Below, piece after piece: positions 35,498-47,090 of a DNA stretch of 64,000 nucleotides. The notes under the pieces were generated by a model. The model ran no database searches. It saw only the letters and a program-made list of their open reading frames with translations, and was not told the DNA's origin. Each line of letters opens with the position of its first letter. The stretch's first letter is position 1. Origin of the DNA: Euwallacea fornicatus (Eukaryota; Arthropoda; Insecta; Coleoptera; Curculionidae). Made by a program: the position numbers and the translations under genes. The DNA lies in the NCBI RefSeq assembly GCF_040115645.1, contig NC_089542.1:6882001-6946000 (forward strand), given 5' to 3'.

Positions 35498-37092
35498 TAC
35501 ATGGTGGCCCATATAAAACAGTGCACCTAAAATATATTGAATAGAATTTTTTTCTTCGGAAAACCTTGAGACATGTGAATTTTATTTTAAGGGGTACATT
35601 TTTAGATTAAAAATTTGTAGGTGTAGAGTCATCCCTCTAAACAGGATGGTAACCTCTTCAAGAATCTTAAATTGCATGTGGGGTTAAATGACATATTAAA
35701 TAAAACTTATTTCAATTTTCTTTACAAGCATGCTGAAATTTTATTGCTCCACCTTTAAATACAGTAAAAAACCCGTCTTAAACCATCTGTTAAATAAAAT
35801 AAAACAAACATCTTTTTTAAGTAATGTTCATTTAATTAAGTATTGAAATTGCTACCCATTTACTTTCATACAATAACAAAGGCTTTGTTCAACCTATTCC
35901 CGAACATTTTATAACATTTTGAGAATTATTTCACCACATGCTATCACTATTCGGTGGCGAAGGTCTTTCAAAGAGATAGATTTTATTTTATGAAGTACAG
36001 TTTTTAAATTACTCCTTAAAAGAAAGTCCAATGGTGTTAAATCGGGCTATCTGGGGGTCATTCAATGAAACCTCTTCTACTAATCCAGCTTTTGCCAAAA
36101 TGTTGATCAAAAAACGTACAGGAACTGCATACAGAATATAAAAAATTGGGATTGATCGAAATATTTTAACTCATCACCTCACAAAATTGCCTACAGTGAT
36201 TTGGATCGTCTTCATTAAGCTTATGAATAAAATGCATTTTATAGGTAATGAAATCATGCTTTTGTAAGATCCTTTGAATACTACTAGGTGGAATACCTAA
36301 TGTTGCTTTTAATTCTCAGGTGCATGAAATAAACTTTTTTTGATTTACATGATCCAGTTCAATATGTCCCAAAATTGCAATCTGTGCAGCCTTGTTAATA
36401 ACGATGTGTCGCCTTTCATGTTTTTTTTTATTAGCAACGGATTCAGTCTCCATGAATTCCCATATTAAATTCGTCACATAGGGATGGCTCAGATTCTTAC
36501 CGAGGTGGCTTCCATTAAAAATTCTTGCAGTTTCTCGTGCTATTTCATTGTTTTTGAAATAGATGATGACAATTTCAATCCTCTCTGCAGTAATGTAAAT
36601 CATGATGCTTTGAATCGTCAGATGAATCGACAAATTTCGCGGTACAATTTTGATCAGTGGAAAATCGAAACAAAACTACCCGTTCAATGTTAACAAAACC
36701 CATCACATCACCTTAAGAATTTAATGGTAAACGCTATTTTTTGTGGTATTAGTGAGTTCACTATTATAAAGTTTAGGTAATTTTTTTCAATTTATTTTAC
36801 CGATCTTTTAAAACAATATTTTTTTACAATATTTAAAGGCGGAGCAAAAAATTTTCAGCATACTTGTAAAGAGAACTGCAATACGTTTTATTTGATGTCC
36901 AACTTGACTTCCGTAGCTTTTCAGATTCTTGAAGGGATTGCCACCCCGTTTAGGGGATAACCCTACACCTACGAAATTATGATCTAAAAATGCCTCTCTT
37001 AAAAGTAAAATTGGCATATCTTGAGGTTTTCCGAAGAAAAAAATGTCATTTTAGATATTTCAGGTGGATGGTTTTAAATAAGCCACCCTGTC
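35498..37092 (-). mobile_element. DDE transposon, inverted shorter copy of 20610-22484
   Basis: Both arms match the arms of 20610-22484, with TAGGTGTAG followed by a diverged TCATCCCTCTAAAC at the left and CACCTACGAAATTATGATC at the right. The right tip reads CCACCCTG. The length of about 1.6 kb against 1.88 kb implies internal deletion. The transposase inside is on the minus strand. Confidence 0.82.
35850..36640 (-). pseudogene. DD41D-type transposase relic
   Basis: The best-kept part (36633-36316, minus) reads SIHLTIQSIMIYITAERIEI, NNEIARETARIFNGSHLG, SHPYVTNLIWEFMETESVAN and LDHVNQKKFIS. It is nearly identical to the N-terminal region of the copy at 21067. Towards 35850 the C-terminal part survives only as broken pieces. 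The central region with the first catalytic residues is deleted. Confidence 0.8.
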
Positions 37093-38095
37093 TGTATATT
37101 TACCGATCAGAAGCCTGTTTATTTCTTATTAACAAGTTGGACTGGGATCAACTAACATGCGGAGTCCTCAGAATGGTATTACCAAACTCGCTGTATTTCC
37201 ACTTTGTTCAATTGTTTCCTCAGTGTTGATTTTTTGAATGCTCAAATTCGCCATTAGAAACTTCGCATAGCATTATTGTCTTAACAAACGACATCCCCCT
37301 TAACTTCTCGCATCTTCCGTTTTTGCTAAAGGAAACAAACTTAACAACCGCAATGTTAAATTCAAAGGATTATCAAATTAAACCGGTCTTCTAGAGTAGG
37401 AAAACAGTGCTCCGTCATTCTGGAGAACTTGTAATCCAGGTCGTAAGCCGCATAATCCCTGTCGGGGTGCAAAACCTCGTTTCGGCATTATGTGAGTTGA
37501 GTGGTTGAGGGTGTAACTAACAAACAAGCCGTTAAGTGACATCTTAACGTGCTTTCTTACTCATCGATCGAACGAGGCGATTTTTTAACCATGGAAAGCA
37601 AAATAGGCAACACCCTTGGAAACGCGAGAAATCGTGTTTCCATCAACCGCATCCAGACGTAACCAAATCCCGAAGGATGCGCCGCAAATGTGTTTGTTTG
37701 CGACAGGATCCCACTTCATCTTGAAAATTAGCCGTAATTAATGCCGGACAAAACTCCAAAAGCTCCACTAATTAAAGCACGGACAAAATCGGGAGATAAA
37801 GAGGAATTAAATTTATTTTCCTTTTAGAAATTAATTATTCGCATTCATTTCGAAATGGTCACGTTCGTAATTGCGTTCGCATCGAAACACTGGATTAAGT
37901 GGAATTTGTTACAATTTCTTAATAAGACCAAGAGGAACATAATATATAGAGTGGACGAATATTTTTCATCTCGTATAATTGATCAAGGGATCTCTAATAA
38001 AATATTTTTACTTTTCAGGAAACACTCAATAATTTTTTCAATGCCAGAAAAAAGAACAATGCCAGATTCATCCCGAGATTTTGACTAAAGCCGTT
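37093..38095. other. gene-free, compositionally balanced stretch
   Basis: No gene or repeat is seen. The 37260-37860 part is clearly less AT-rich and complex, with homeodomain-type TAATTA or TAATTAA sites near 37735 and 37775. This is compatible with a regulatory element, but such sites occur often by chance in AT-rich DNA. Confidence 0.35.
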
Positions 38096-39024
38096 TACAG
38101 GGTGTAATATTTAACTTGAAACACCGGAATATCTCAAATAATAAGCACTCTACGAAAAAAATGCCTATTATGAAAGTTCAATTATTTCGTGGGGAAAACA
38201 CAGTGATGCTAAAATTAGTGACCCTCCGCCCATCCTTGTAAAGGGGGGGGGGAGGGCAACTTTGAACTTGAACTCGAAATAGCATCACCCACTTTTTATT
38301 GTAGATTCAAATTCTGCGGCAAAATATACGTGGAATTTGTCTAGAACATTTTCTTAGATTCATGATAGATGACGATGCAATCAACTAAATGTAATTTTCC
38401 TTTCGCTTATGACTGAGCCAGTGAACTGGCCTGTCAGACCACCAGATCTTACTCCGCCAGATTTCTTTTTGTGGGGCTATCTCACAAACGCAGTTTATAA
38501 ACAAGTGCCAACGAGACATGATAATATGATCGGGCGTATCAGAAATGCTCGTGCAGAAATTTCGGCAGACACACTTCTCAGTTGTGTTCGGTCATTTGAA
38601 ATGCGTATTAATTAGTGTATTGATGTTGAATGCCCTAATTTTGAGTACTTACTTTAAAAACTAACTGCAGTTCTTTTTTACATTTATTTTAAAACAGATT
38701 TCGTCGAACGTTGCGGAAGTCATATGCGAAAGGAAAATTAAATTTCGTGGATTACAGCGCCATCTGTTATGAATCGAAAAAATGTTTCGGGCAAGTTCTA
38801 TGTATTTTTTGTCGCAGAATTCGAATCTGTAATGAAAAGAAGGGGATGTCGTTTAAGAATTCAAGGTTACCCCCCATCGCTCACACAAAGAGAAACAGAG
38901 GGGCACTAATTAATCAATATATATCTCCCTCGGAATAATTAAATTTTCATAATATGCATTTTATTCGTAGAGCGCTTATTATTCGAGATATTGCGATGTC
39001 TCAAGTTAAATATTACAATCTGTA
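38096..39024 (+). mobile_element. deletion-derivative DDE transposon with ~93-bp ends
   Basis: The left end (TACAGGGTGTAATATTTAAC at 38096) and right end (inverted, finishing at 39024) match over about 93 bp with roughly a dozen differences. Shared blocks include TGTAATATTTAACTTGA, AATATCTC and CTCTACGAA. The 929-bp element keeps only a transposase C-terminus. It is non-autonomous and older than 24606-25235, as judged by arm divergence. Confidence 0.85.
38409..38615 (+). pseudogene. transposase C-terminal fragment
   Basis: The 68-residue frame reads EPVNWPVRPPDLTPPDFFLW, GYLTNAVYKQVP, IRNARAEISADTLL and SFEMRIN. It contains the third catalytic Asp within PPDFFLW. It is the C-terminal end of the dominant DDE transposase group and lies inside the element at 38096-39024. 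The upstream part is missing. Confidence 0.85.
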
Positions 39025-40149
39025 CATCATTAGAAAAATTCTAAAATTATAAATGTGCACTGCTTTAGACTTTCACATTTCTGTTTCACGCTGTCTTCTA
39101 CTTAACCAAAAATATCTTGAAAAAAGGTCAATTGCGGATACTGATCCTTGGAGAATGGCTTTTCAGATTTTTTTGGTGTCCGAAATTTTACTCCTCTCCG
39201 ATGTTCTCAGTGAGCAGTTTCTATATATCAACGATAGTCGTCGGCTAGAGAAGTAGATATTTTATTTTTATACTGAGTGTTTAGTGAACGGATATCGGGT
39301 GGCTTAACTAATTTACAGCCTCCAGATCGCCATTAAGACGCGTGTTTGTATCAGGCCTTAAAAGCTCGAACTTAAAATATATCTCTTAAAAGTGTTTGGG
39401 TTACTTAAAAATGCTTTTAGGGAGATATAGAGCGCCGCCATGGTTCGCCTCAAGTGGCTATCTGCGGTTTCTCGAAAAAATCCGGGTATGAAGGCTTCAA
39501 AAAATGCACAAAGCGATAAATTTATCAAACTTTTTTCACAACGTAGCCTCTTTGCGTCCCTTAATCTCCATCTGTGACGTTTTTAATCATAGAATCGGCA
39601 CCAATTAAACGTTAAACCCATTAATTATGCATCGATTTTCGCTTTGAACGAATAGCGAAAACTGATCGGCGACGTTCTCTTATGTGGGCAATAAATTATC
39701 TCGTGAAGCCTGTTATTTGTCTGTCTGGAGATCAATTGACAAGCAATGTACAGACCATTTAAATTCAAAGTATTTGCCATATTTCAGAATTGTTTATTAG
39801 CTGTAACGCAAATAAAGGAGAAGCTCTTCGTAACGTACAATTACTTGCATATTGCATAGCATTGCAAATGAAATTGGTTTTGATGAATATGGAATGGAAC
39901 ATTTCAAGTATAATATGGCCGTGTCCCGCCACTGCTTATGCATATACAAAATATTCAACCTATAATCTACAAATGATAGTTAGAACTAGAAGTTACTTAC
40001 GAGGGATTAGTTAAAGGTAAAAATTCGAACTCAATTAGAAGTGAGAACATTTTTTATGTATAAAAATATTAATAGATTTGTCTAATTTACTTCTCTCACA
40101 CAAAATATCCGGAGGAAATTTTGAATTTTTGGAAATTTTTGAATCTCCT
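39025..40149. other. gene-free stretch
   Basis: No gene is recognised. Frames at 39053-39256 and 39790-40014 are short and carry no domain. Confidence 0.4.
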
Positions 40150-40985
40150 AACTCAAAAATAAGAGATACAGTTGATGAAGACTGGAAAATATTCTAGAGG
40201 AAGTTTTGAATCCACGAAGCACAACGATTAGAATTTACTCAGTATATAGAAAATAACGTATTCCGCCAATGATTTATGAGGCAATAAATAGAATTACAGT
40301 ATTGCATAGAAAAAATTTGTACTCCCATAATTTGCAGTCAAAGATGTGTCTGACTGAAATTGCAAAATTTTCTGAAGGAGTTTTTAACTTTACCATTTTA
40401 GATTATTTCGAAAACTGAAATATCCAACAAAAAGGTCCTCCGACACTGATTTTTATGTGAGAAAGCAGATTTAAATTTCAGTTATATATTAAAAAAATCA
40501 TAATACTTTAACATACAAAGCATAGGGATACCTATCTGAGTTTATAAAATATTCGGAAGCAAAAGTTAAATTCATCATATTTGTGATTATTTTATAATGT
40601 TTTTAGACACGATGACACCAGCAATAGACTTGCTCGATCCTTAACTTAGGTTTAAATTACAAATAGATAAATGAATAAATGCTATGATTTATAGAGTAGA
40701 GGCATGCCCAAGCCGTAATCTTAAATATTCTGCAGAAACTTTGGAATGTATAAAGTTAGACGTTATGGCAAATTGTTATGTAGTATACACAAAAGAGGGC
40801 TGCTCCGCCACTGATTTATGTGCGACACAATGGATTTATATTTCCGTGGTATAGAGAAAAATTTGAAATTTCATAATCTAAAAATCAGGATGGTAAATAA
40901 AGACAAGTTTGGAAATTATCACAGTCAATATGGACTTGCTCCCCCACAGAGTTACATGTGAGACAATAAATTTAGACCTCAAGTA
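40150..40985 (+). repeat. degenerate repeat array with CCGCCACTGATTTATG core
   Basis: Four related blocks occur in the same orientation near 40255, 40436, 40803 and 40943. Each has a form of TCCGCCACTGATTTATGTG followed by a form of GACAATAAATTTA. Spacings are irregular (about 140-365 bp). A related block is at 43463, and GTAGAGGCATGCCC-like blocks at 40696, 43366 and 43545 appear to belong to the same unit. This looks like an eroded satellite or a tandemly duplicated non-coding element. Confidence 0.5.
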
Positions 40986-41269
40986 TACAGGGTTGCCCAT
41001 AATAAACTCTGCACTTTAAAAGGCAAATACTTTCTAATCTAGGTAAAAACATTTTTTTTAACTAAAATATATTTGTGTCTTCTAAATAACCTCTATCAAC
41101 TTCAATGCAATATTAAATTCTAAGTTCAAAATTTTGCATTGCGCGGCAAAGGAAATCTCCATCTTGCTTTTTAATCTACAAAAAAAAAATGTATCAGTTT
41201 TGTTAAGATTTATATTAATTATGGAAATAAGTAGTTCTCTAAAAATTATTTTTCAATTTTTATCCCAGT

Positions 41270-41385
41270 TTGTTCGTTATCAATGTGAAATTTCTCGCGA
41301 AGTCTTTACCAAAGAACTCTGCAGTCCAAAAGTCGTCATTTGGTGTAGTGCTGCAATATTTCTGGAGCTAAAAGAGCGGATTTGA
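41270..41385 (+). pseudogene. short transposase relic
   Basis: The frame reads SREVFTKELCSPKVVIWCSA, resembling the conserved LHSPKVTVWCALS-type segment in the middle of the dominant DDE transposases. No other part of the protein is clear, partly because the retroelement insertion begins at 41526. The assignment also rests on the surrounding terminal repeats. Confidence 0.5.
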
Positions 41386-41525
41386 TATGAAATTGCAAGA
41401 AGAAAATTGAAATTTACTTTACCAGGTGATGCTAACTTAAAATTCAAAATTTTATTGAAGGTGATGGAGGACATTTAGAAGACATGATTTTCAAAAGTTT
41501 AATAGTTATGTAAATTATTAATAAA

Positions 41526-41952
41526 AACATTGAAAAGAGCCAAACACTTTCGGACTTTAACGTACAAAAACGAAGCCATATCCATGAAGACGGCCACGCA
41601 TATCTACAAAGCCATATGCAGATCTGTACTGGATTATGGAAACATTATATTAGCAAATACAACCACAAAGACCAGAAAATACATACAAACATCCGAACAA
41701 ATAGCTCTACGAACAATAACGAAGATCAGACATCCAAACAACTCTTTACACAACCCACCGACACAACTACTGTACGACAGAACCAAGTTGAGTCGAATAA
41801 CAAAAAGGCACAAAACTGTACAGATAAAGTTTAAAGACCAAAGGGATAAAAGGGAAAAACTGAAACCTCTCTGCCTGACAAGACCCACCCAGGATTCATG
41901 GTACTCACACCCGAAACAGACACTACTTGAATACTTCAATAACTTACCATAG
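41526..41952 (+). pseudogene. jockey-type reverse transcriptase, 3' fragment
   Basis: The 140-residue frame reads KRAKHFRTLTYKNEAISMKT, IYKAICRSVLDYGNI and IALRTITKIRHPNNSLHNPP, and ends LLEYFNNLP. It matches the last third of the reverse transcriptase at 25337-26491 (KRAKHFRTLTYKDKGISMET). It is 5'-truncated just downstream of the catalytic domain but still open. It lacks a start and has no function. Confidence 0.88.
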
Positions 41953-42094
41953 GAATTACGTACAGACATCCTCTTTCCTTTTGCATGTCAAAATAATATT
42001 GTTTTGTGCTTTGACTGAATGGAAGCAAAGAGGAACCATTGTAATCTAGGGTAATGTATGAGACTATATATTACAACTAAAAACCAATAGAAAA

Positions 42095-42420
42095 ACAACA
42101 CTCACAACCTAGACATACTAAACCCACTTTGCTTAGCAAGACAATCCCGCTTCCTTTTTCCGCATCCAAACTGTTAGAGCATTTCCAAACCTAAAATTAT
42201 CTCCTAATTTCATTAGAATTCATAAATTTAATTTCCAATTTAATTTTTTTTTCTCTTTTTGTCTTCCGTAATTCATAATTTAACTTATAAGAATCCATAA
42301 TTTAATTTATATTAATGTTGTTCAAATATGACTAGGTTAAGTTGAAAATACTCTAAACAAAGGCAGAAAGACTTAACGGTCGATAGCCTATTTCCTAGAA
42401 AATAAAGATTATTACTATTA
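42095..42420 (+). pseudogene. second jockey-type 3' end in tandem
   Basis: After the first fragment's stop, the text again encodes the protein's extreme C-terminus: NPLCLARQSRF, like SPLCLTRQTRQ in the minus-strand copy. A 3' UTR with GGTCGATAGCCTATTTCC and AATAAAGATTATTACTATTA follows. Two 3' ends in head-to-tail order imply two insertions at one place or a rearranged copy. Confidence 0.75.
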
Positions 42421-42450
42421 TTATACTAATAAATCCCATAGAATTAGATA

Positions 42451-42822
42451 TACAGTGCTCAAAGTGACGATTCTCACGTAAAATAATAAAATTTAAACAT
42501 TTTTGGCGAATTTAAAAAGCGGCAATTCCCTTATTTGTGGTCTGACTTTGATCAAATTTTCAGGATATACGTAGAAAAATCCCCTCTACAGGATCATTAA
42601 AATCCTACTGAAAAATTTCCACCATACAAGAAGTTTTCGAAATGGAGTTTTTTTTAAGACCATGAAAAGCACTCTAAAAATTTAATTTTCAAAACTTGCT
42701 CGAACACCTAAACTGAGTTTAGGATTGATTTTTCATTATACAAATTTTGAACAAAATCTGTCGAAAATTATGGGTCACAGAATTTTTTTCCCGCTGTACG
42801 AATACTTTTTTGAGCGACTGTA
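42451..42822. mobile_element. small Tc1-like non-autonomous element (MITE)
   Basis: The ends TACAGTGCTCAAA (42451) and its imperfect inverse ending GAGCGACTGTA (42822) bound 372 bp without coding content. The right end TTTTTTGAGCGACTGTA resembles known Tc1-type tips. It lies inside the right half of the transposon 40986-42909. The left end is diverged, so the assignment is moderate. Confidence 0.5.
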
Positions 42823-42909
42823 TGTAGATTAGTCCAATAAAAATATTTTTCCTTTGATCAGAAAGTATTTACTTTTAAAGTGCATGGTCTCATATGGGGA
42901 ACCCCATAC

Positions 42910-44567
42910 AAGAAAATATGTAATCCCAAATCAAAAAGACTAAAAAATTCCTTATTGAGATCACAAAATATTTTTGAGGATTATTTGCATATATAAAATC
43001 AGATGTATTTTAAAATTACTATATGCGAAAAAAGTGTTTTATTACTGATTTTTTATTAAATAATTAGTTTTTTTTTATTTTAGTTTTAAAAATGAACGTA
43101 ATTCCGTAACGTAAAAATGAAAGGGATAGCTAGGAGACTACTCCGGTGAAACTTGTTTGCTTTATAATATCAAAAACTTTTGAAAATTCTTACATTAAAA
43201 AAGGACATGCTTACCGCATTGCACTATAATCTAAAAATAATACGCATGTCTCACTTAGATTATATTACATAATTTATACATTTAGAGGTTATTGGAAATT
43301 AAGATGTCCGAAAAGGATTTAGCTGCTTCTGATTTGTATGAAACAAATTCAGTCATTAATAAATACAGAGGCGTGCCTAACTAGGACCGCAAATCATTTT
43401 TAAAAAAATTTTGACTTAATAAAATGAGACAATTTTTGGAATTATTGCATCCAAAAGGGAAGCACTGCGCCATTGATTTATCTGTGAGATAGAACTTCGC
43501 GCTACTCATTTATATTTGAAACATGTGAAGATGTCAGTTATAAAATGTAGAGGCATCCAGACCTCCGTGTTTCCCGATACAATACATTCCAGAGCAACTT
43601 TTACATGTTATTGTTTAGAGATAAATGAAATTTTCGTCACGTTCGAACGCAATAAAACCATAAAAAAAATGAATAAACCTCGATGTTATGAAAACATGAA
43701 CTGGCGCCGCAAGCGCGTCCTGAAACGGGATAAAGCAATTTGTAGAAGTGGAAAACCAATAAAAAAAAGCCCTAAAAATCGAAATTAGCCAAAGTTTTAA
43801 TCGTCGCAGACCGGATTAGCTGGGAATGCAATCGTCCAATTATTAATACAGTGCATTCGATAAGCTGTCTGGGACTTCCAGTATATTGGACCAGTCCTTT
43901 GTGTATCAGGGAACAGACACACATATATTTGTAAATCCATTAGCGCTGAGATATAGATAACAAATTTCCAATTAGGATATCAAAAGGTGTCAGTTGCTGT
44001 GACATGTTTATATCCACTTTCGTTGGGACCCAACCTCGATATTGTTGTTTCTGGCGCTGCAACAGATTGATTATCAAAATCGCGAAAAGCAGTAAACCAC
44101 ACAGGTCTATCGCAGGACTCGTGTTTTGCAGGCTCTGGCTGATAGATATTTTATTCCTGCGCTGCCACTGACGCCCCATTTATCAGTTAGATGAGTCACG
44201 AATGTGTCAGGCACACGAAAATATTCCTTTTATACATCTTCTTCTTGCAATCTCAACTACCGCTACGATTTCGAATATACGAGTATTCAATACAAAATTA
44301 AACTTAAACTTATTATCTCTGACATAAATCAATGGCAAGTCATGCCCTTTTTGGACGTAATAATTTACAAAAGCGTCTAATTCTACATTGAAAGGCTCCT
44401 CTGGAATATGTTGCAATCTCAGTCAGCTATTTACTCCTCTGACTTTTATGTTATTTTATTTAATTTTTTTCCCGTATATAATACTTCCGAACTAAACTTA
44501 TTATTTTACACATAAGTCAGTAGTGTAGTATCCGCATTTTGGATTAAATAACTTCCAAAAATGATTA
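42910..44567. other. gene-free stretch with repeat blocks
   Basis: Apart from repeat blocks related to 40150-40985 near 43366, 43463 and 43545, nothing is recognised. Frames at 43516-43788 (+), 43940-44179 (-) and 44207-44416 (-) have no domain that I know and no splice context that links them. Confidence 0.4.
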
Positions 44568-45990
44568 CACTGACTTTCAAAAAAACCGCAACACTAAGAA
44601 GGACGCATTGTATGTATTTGAAATTTTGGCATGATTTTAGACTTGTAAAGAGAAAAAAAATGATAAAAATTTCAAGTTCGTATTTTAATGCGATATAGTT
44701 TTCCTTAACTTTTTGACCTGTGACGATCGTTCTTTTTGCAAATTTTTTTACAGGCAGACAAAGGTATTATTGTTAGTACCATATTAAATGTGTGGTAGTG
44801 TAAAATGCCTCGTGTACGCTAAAATGCACTTTATCGGCAGTTAACTCCCTCTGAAAGGGGAAGAATTGTTGGTATGCACGAGGCAGGTTTACCTTTCTGC
44901 GAAATTGCACGTAGATTGGATCGAAACGCATCAACAGTGCTAAGAGCTTGGAGAGATTGGTCTAACGAAGGGTCAGTAAATCTTCATCGTGGTAGTGGCC
45001 GTCCAAGAATGACGAACCGACCCGAAGACCGGAGACTTCGTCGTTCAGCGACAGGCGCCCCGTTTGAAACAATTCAGTCTCTTGGTGCTAACTGGGTGGC
45101 CACCCTAAATCGAAGGGTCTCCCTTGGTACGATGTATCGCAGAATTCGAAGTTTTGGACTAAATTCATATCGTCCTATGTGTCGGCTTCCATTATCACGA
45201 AATCACAGGGTAGCCCGACTAGAGTGGAGTCTGAGAGTGCAATGGGTGGATGAGTGGAGAAGAATTGTGTTCAGTGATGAAAGCCATTTTTGTTTATGGC
45301 GATCTGATGGACGGTTACGTGTTAGAAGGCGCAGAGGAGAGCGACTAAATTTGGACTTTTTGGAAAGGCGTCATTCTGGTTTAACACCAGGTGTCATGGT
45401 TTGGGGTGCCATCCAGTATAGTAGTCAGTCTCCTCTTGTTTTCATTTATGATAGATTAAATGCTCAGAGGTACGTTAATAGTGTCTTAGAACCGGTTCTT
45501 GTACCATACACGCACAACCATCCTGGAAGCACATTTCAACAGGATAATGCGCGACCACATGTAGCCAACGATACTTTGAGGTATTTGGAAGCTGAAAATT
45601 TGGATACTTTGCCTTGGCCAGCTCTATCTCCAGATTTGTCCCCAATAGAGCATATATGGGATATAATGGGTCGGAGACTTCAACGTTTAGCTCGCCCTCC
45701 AGAGACCATAGATGAACTCCGCGAGCAGGTGCAGATTGCCTGGGATACAATACCACAGGAAGATATTGACAATTTAATTTTAAGCATGCCACGTCGCTTA
45801 CAGGAATGTATTAATTTAAGAGGAGATACCACCCATTATTAAATTATTATTAAATTTTTTCACTTATTCACAATAATTTTCTTTTGATATTTTGATCGTT
45901 TTTATCTATTACTCCACCCAACGTAATGCCAGAATTTCAAACGTGTACGATGTGTTCTTCTTGGTGTTGCGGTTTTTTTGAAAGTCAGTG
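44568..45990 (+). mobile_element. nearly intact Tc1-like element
   Basis: The 1423-bp element begins CACTGACTTTCAAAAAAACC and ends with its exact inverse. TA dinucleotides flank it at 44566-44567 and 45991-45992. The arms remain similar inward for about 60 bp. The transposase frame is open except for a stop at codon 6. It is the best preserved DNA transposon in the window and the sister of 28595-29998. Confidence 0.95.
44805..45842 (+). CDS. Tc1-like DD34E transposase with stop at codon 6
   Basis: The family start is the ATG at 44805 (MPRVR), followed at once by TAA at 44820-44822. After it the frame is open to 45842 without any defect, and the next ATG is at 44874 (322 residues). Counting from that ATG: helix-turn-helix FCEIARRLDRNASTVLRAW (8-26); SGRPRMTNRP linker (41-50); first catalytic Asp in IVFSDESHF (D135); second in FQQDNARPH (D224); Glu in SPIEHIWD (E259). 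The 34 residues between D224 and E259 give the DD34E signature of Tc1. The enzyme would cut and paste its own element at TA sites. Starting at 44874 would lose the first DNA-binding helix, so activity is doubtful unless the stop is read through. Confidence 0.9.
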
Positions 45991-46229
45991 TATTTTTACA
46001 TACAAATTTCATAGTTTCTTACCATTTCACATTTGAAAATTTTGGAACCTTTCCGATTAGCGGAAATCAATCCTAAGGACGGACGCCTGTGACTTTTAAA
46101 TTATGGATTTATAAGTTCGAAAACTTATTATTTTTCATTAGTGGAGCGCAGCAGTATTTGAAGTAATAAATTTCGGAAAGTCCGATTTTAAAATTACACT
46201 TAAATAAAGTGGGTACACACCAAAATTTT

Positions 46230-46540
46230 AAAATAGTGTGCATTTCTGGACTTCAACTATGGGGATCGCGGTATCTCAATTACCTGGCCAAATAAGGTAA
46301 GGTAATAAAAAAAAACGTTTTTCAAAAGTTCAGTTTCGGATCTATTTTAAAAAAAAACTGAAATTTTGACAAACTTTTATTTTGTCATTTTTTTGTAATT
46401 TTGTAATTTTGAAACAGAATATTGATGAACTTAAAATTGAATAACTTTGTCCCAGTTTCAGCCATTTTGTACTTGTTATGGTTATCAAGATCCTCATACT
46501 TAAGCTACAGAAACAGACACCTCGTATATGTTGAAAAACA
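46230..46540. repeat. possible MITE
   Basis: The left part GTGCATTTCTGGACTTCAAC and ATGGGGATCGCGGTA resembles 48270-48312 (GTACGTTTCTGGAGATCAAT, ATGGGAATCTCGGTA). The right end CAGACACCTCGTATA resembles an inverted transposon tip. Short size and absence of coding content suggest a non-autonomous element; arms are weak. Confidence 0.3.
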
Positions 46541-46689
46541 AAAAATGTTCCGATCTAACAGCAAACCTTATTTTAACAAATAACTTTAATAAAAAAAAAT
46601 GACCTTCACAAAGATTTTCAGATGAATCACGTTAAGGTTGAGTCGAAATATCAATTGTCTTCCTTCTTCGCTTATAATCTGGTTATTTT

Positions 46690-47090
46690 TCAACACCGGA
46701 CGCCACTTGTTTCTGAAAAAATCATAAGAAATTACTGTTACACAACAGACATTTTTTAAAATGTAGCAAAGTGAAAGTGGCATTGAAAGTAAGAAATTTA
46801 TAAAATTATATCTTTTTGAAAAGGGACGTTAGAGAAATGGGCTAGAAGGTATCGTTCCAAGTTAAAAATTCTAAAATAATGTTAATATGTAGTTATATTT
46901 TTTTAAGATGGCGTTTCTTTAGATATTATTGTGATTTTGAAATAGTTCATAGAATACCACTGCTTTTTGAAAAATTGTCTTGGTATTTAAAGAATTACAA
47001 AAGAAAAAAACTGGAGGTGAATTCCACTGGCATGGAAAGTTTTTCTTTAATTTAAGAAATCTGTAAATAATATTATCATTTTTCTTCTCC
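46690..47090 (+). repeat. dispersed repeat block, related to 49500-50290
   Basis: The text TATTGTGATTTTGAAATAGT then ACCACTGCTTTTTGAAAAAT then AAGAATTACA recurs with changes at 49500-49620, 49740-49860 and 50075-50230, for example TATTACTATGATTTAAAAAC and CGCCACTGCTTTAAAAAGAA. All are in the same orientation. The unit is probably 200-400 bp and non-coding. Confidence 0.5.

Larger units (their letters stand above)
40986..42909 (+). mobile_element. DDE transposon holding nested insertions
   Basis: The left tip TACAGGGTTGCCCATAATAA at 40986 matches, inverted, the sequence ending at 42909. Shared inner blocks are TGCACTTTAAAAG, AAATACTTTCT and GATTAGT near the inner edge. Inside are a transposase relic (41270-41385), two jockey-type 3' ends (41526-42420) and a small Tc1-like element (42451-42822). 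Confidence 0.7.

Noticed and set aside
43940..44416. Two minus-strand frames with hydrophobic stretches, considered as a chemoreceptor fragment
   Set aside because: No diagnostic motif, no splice sites joining them, and stops between them; similarity could not be supported.
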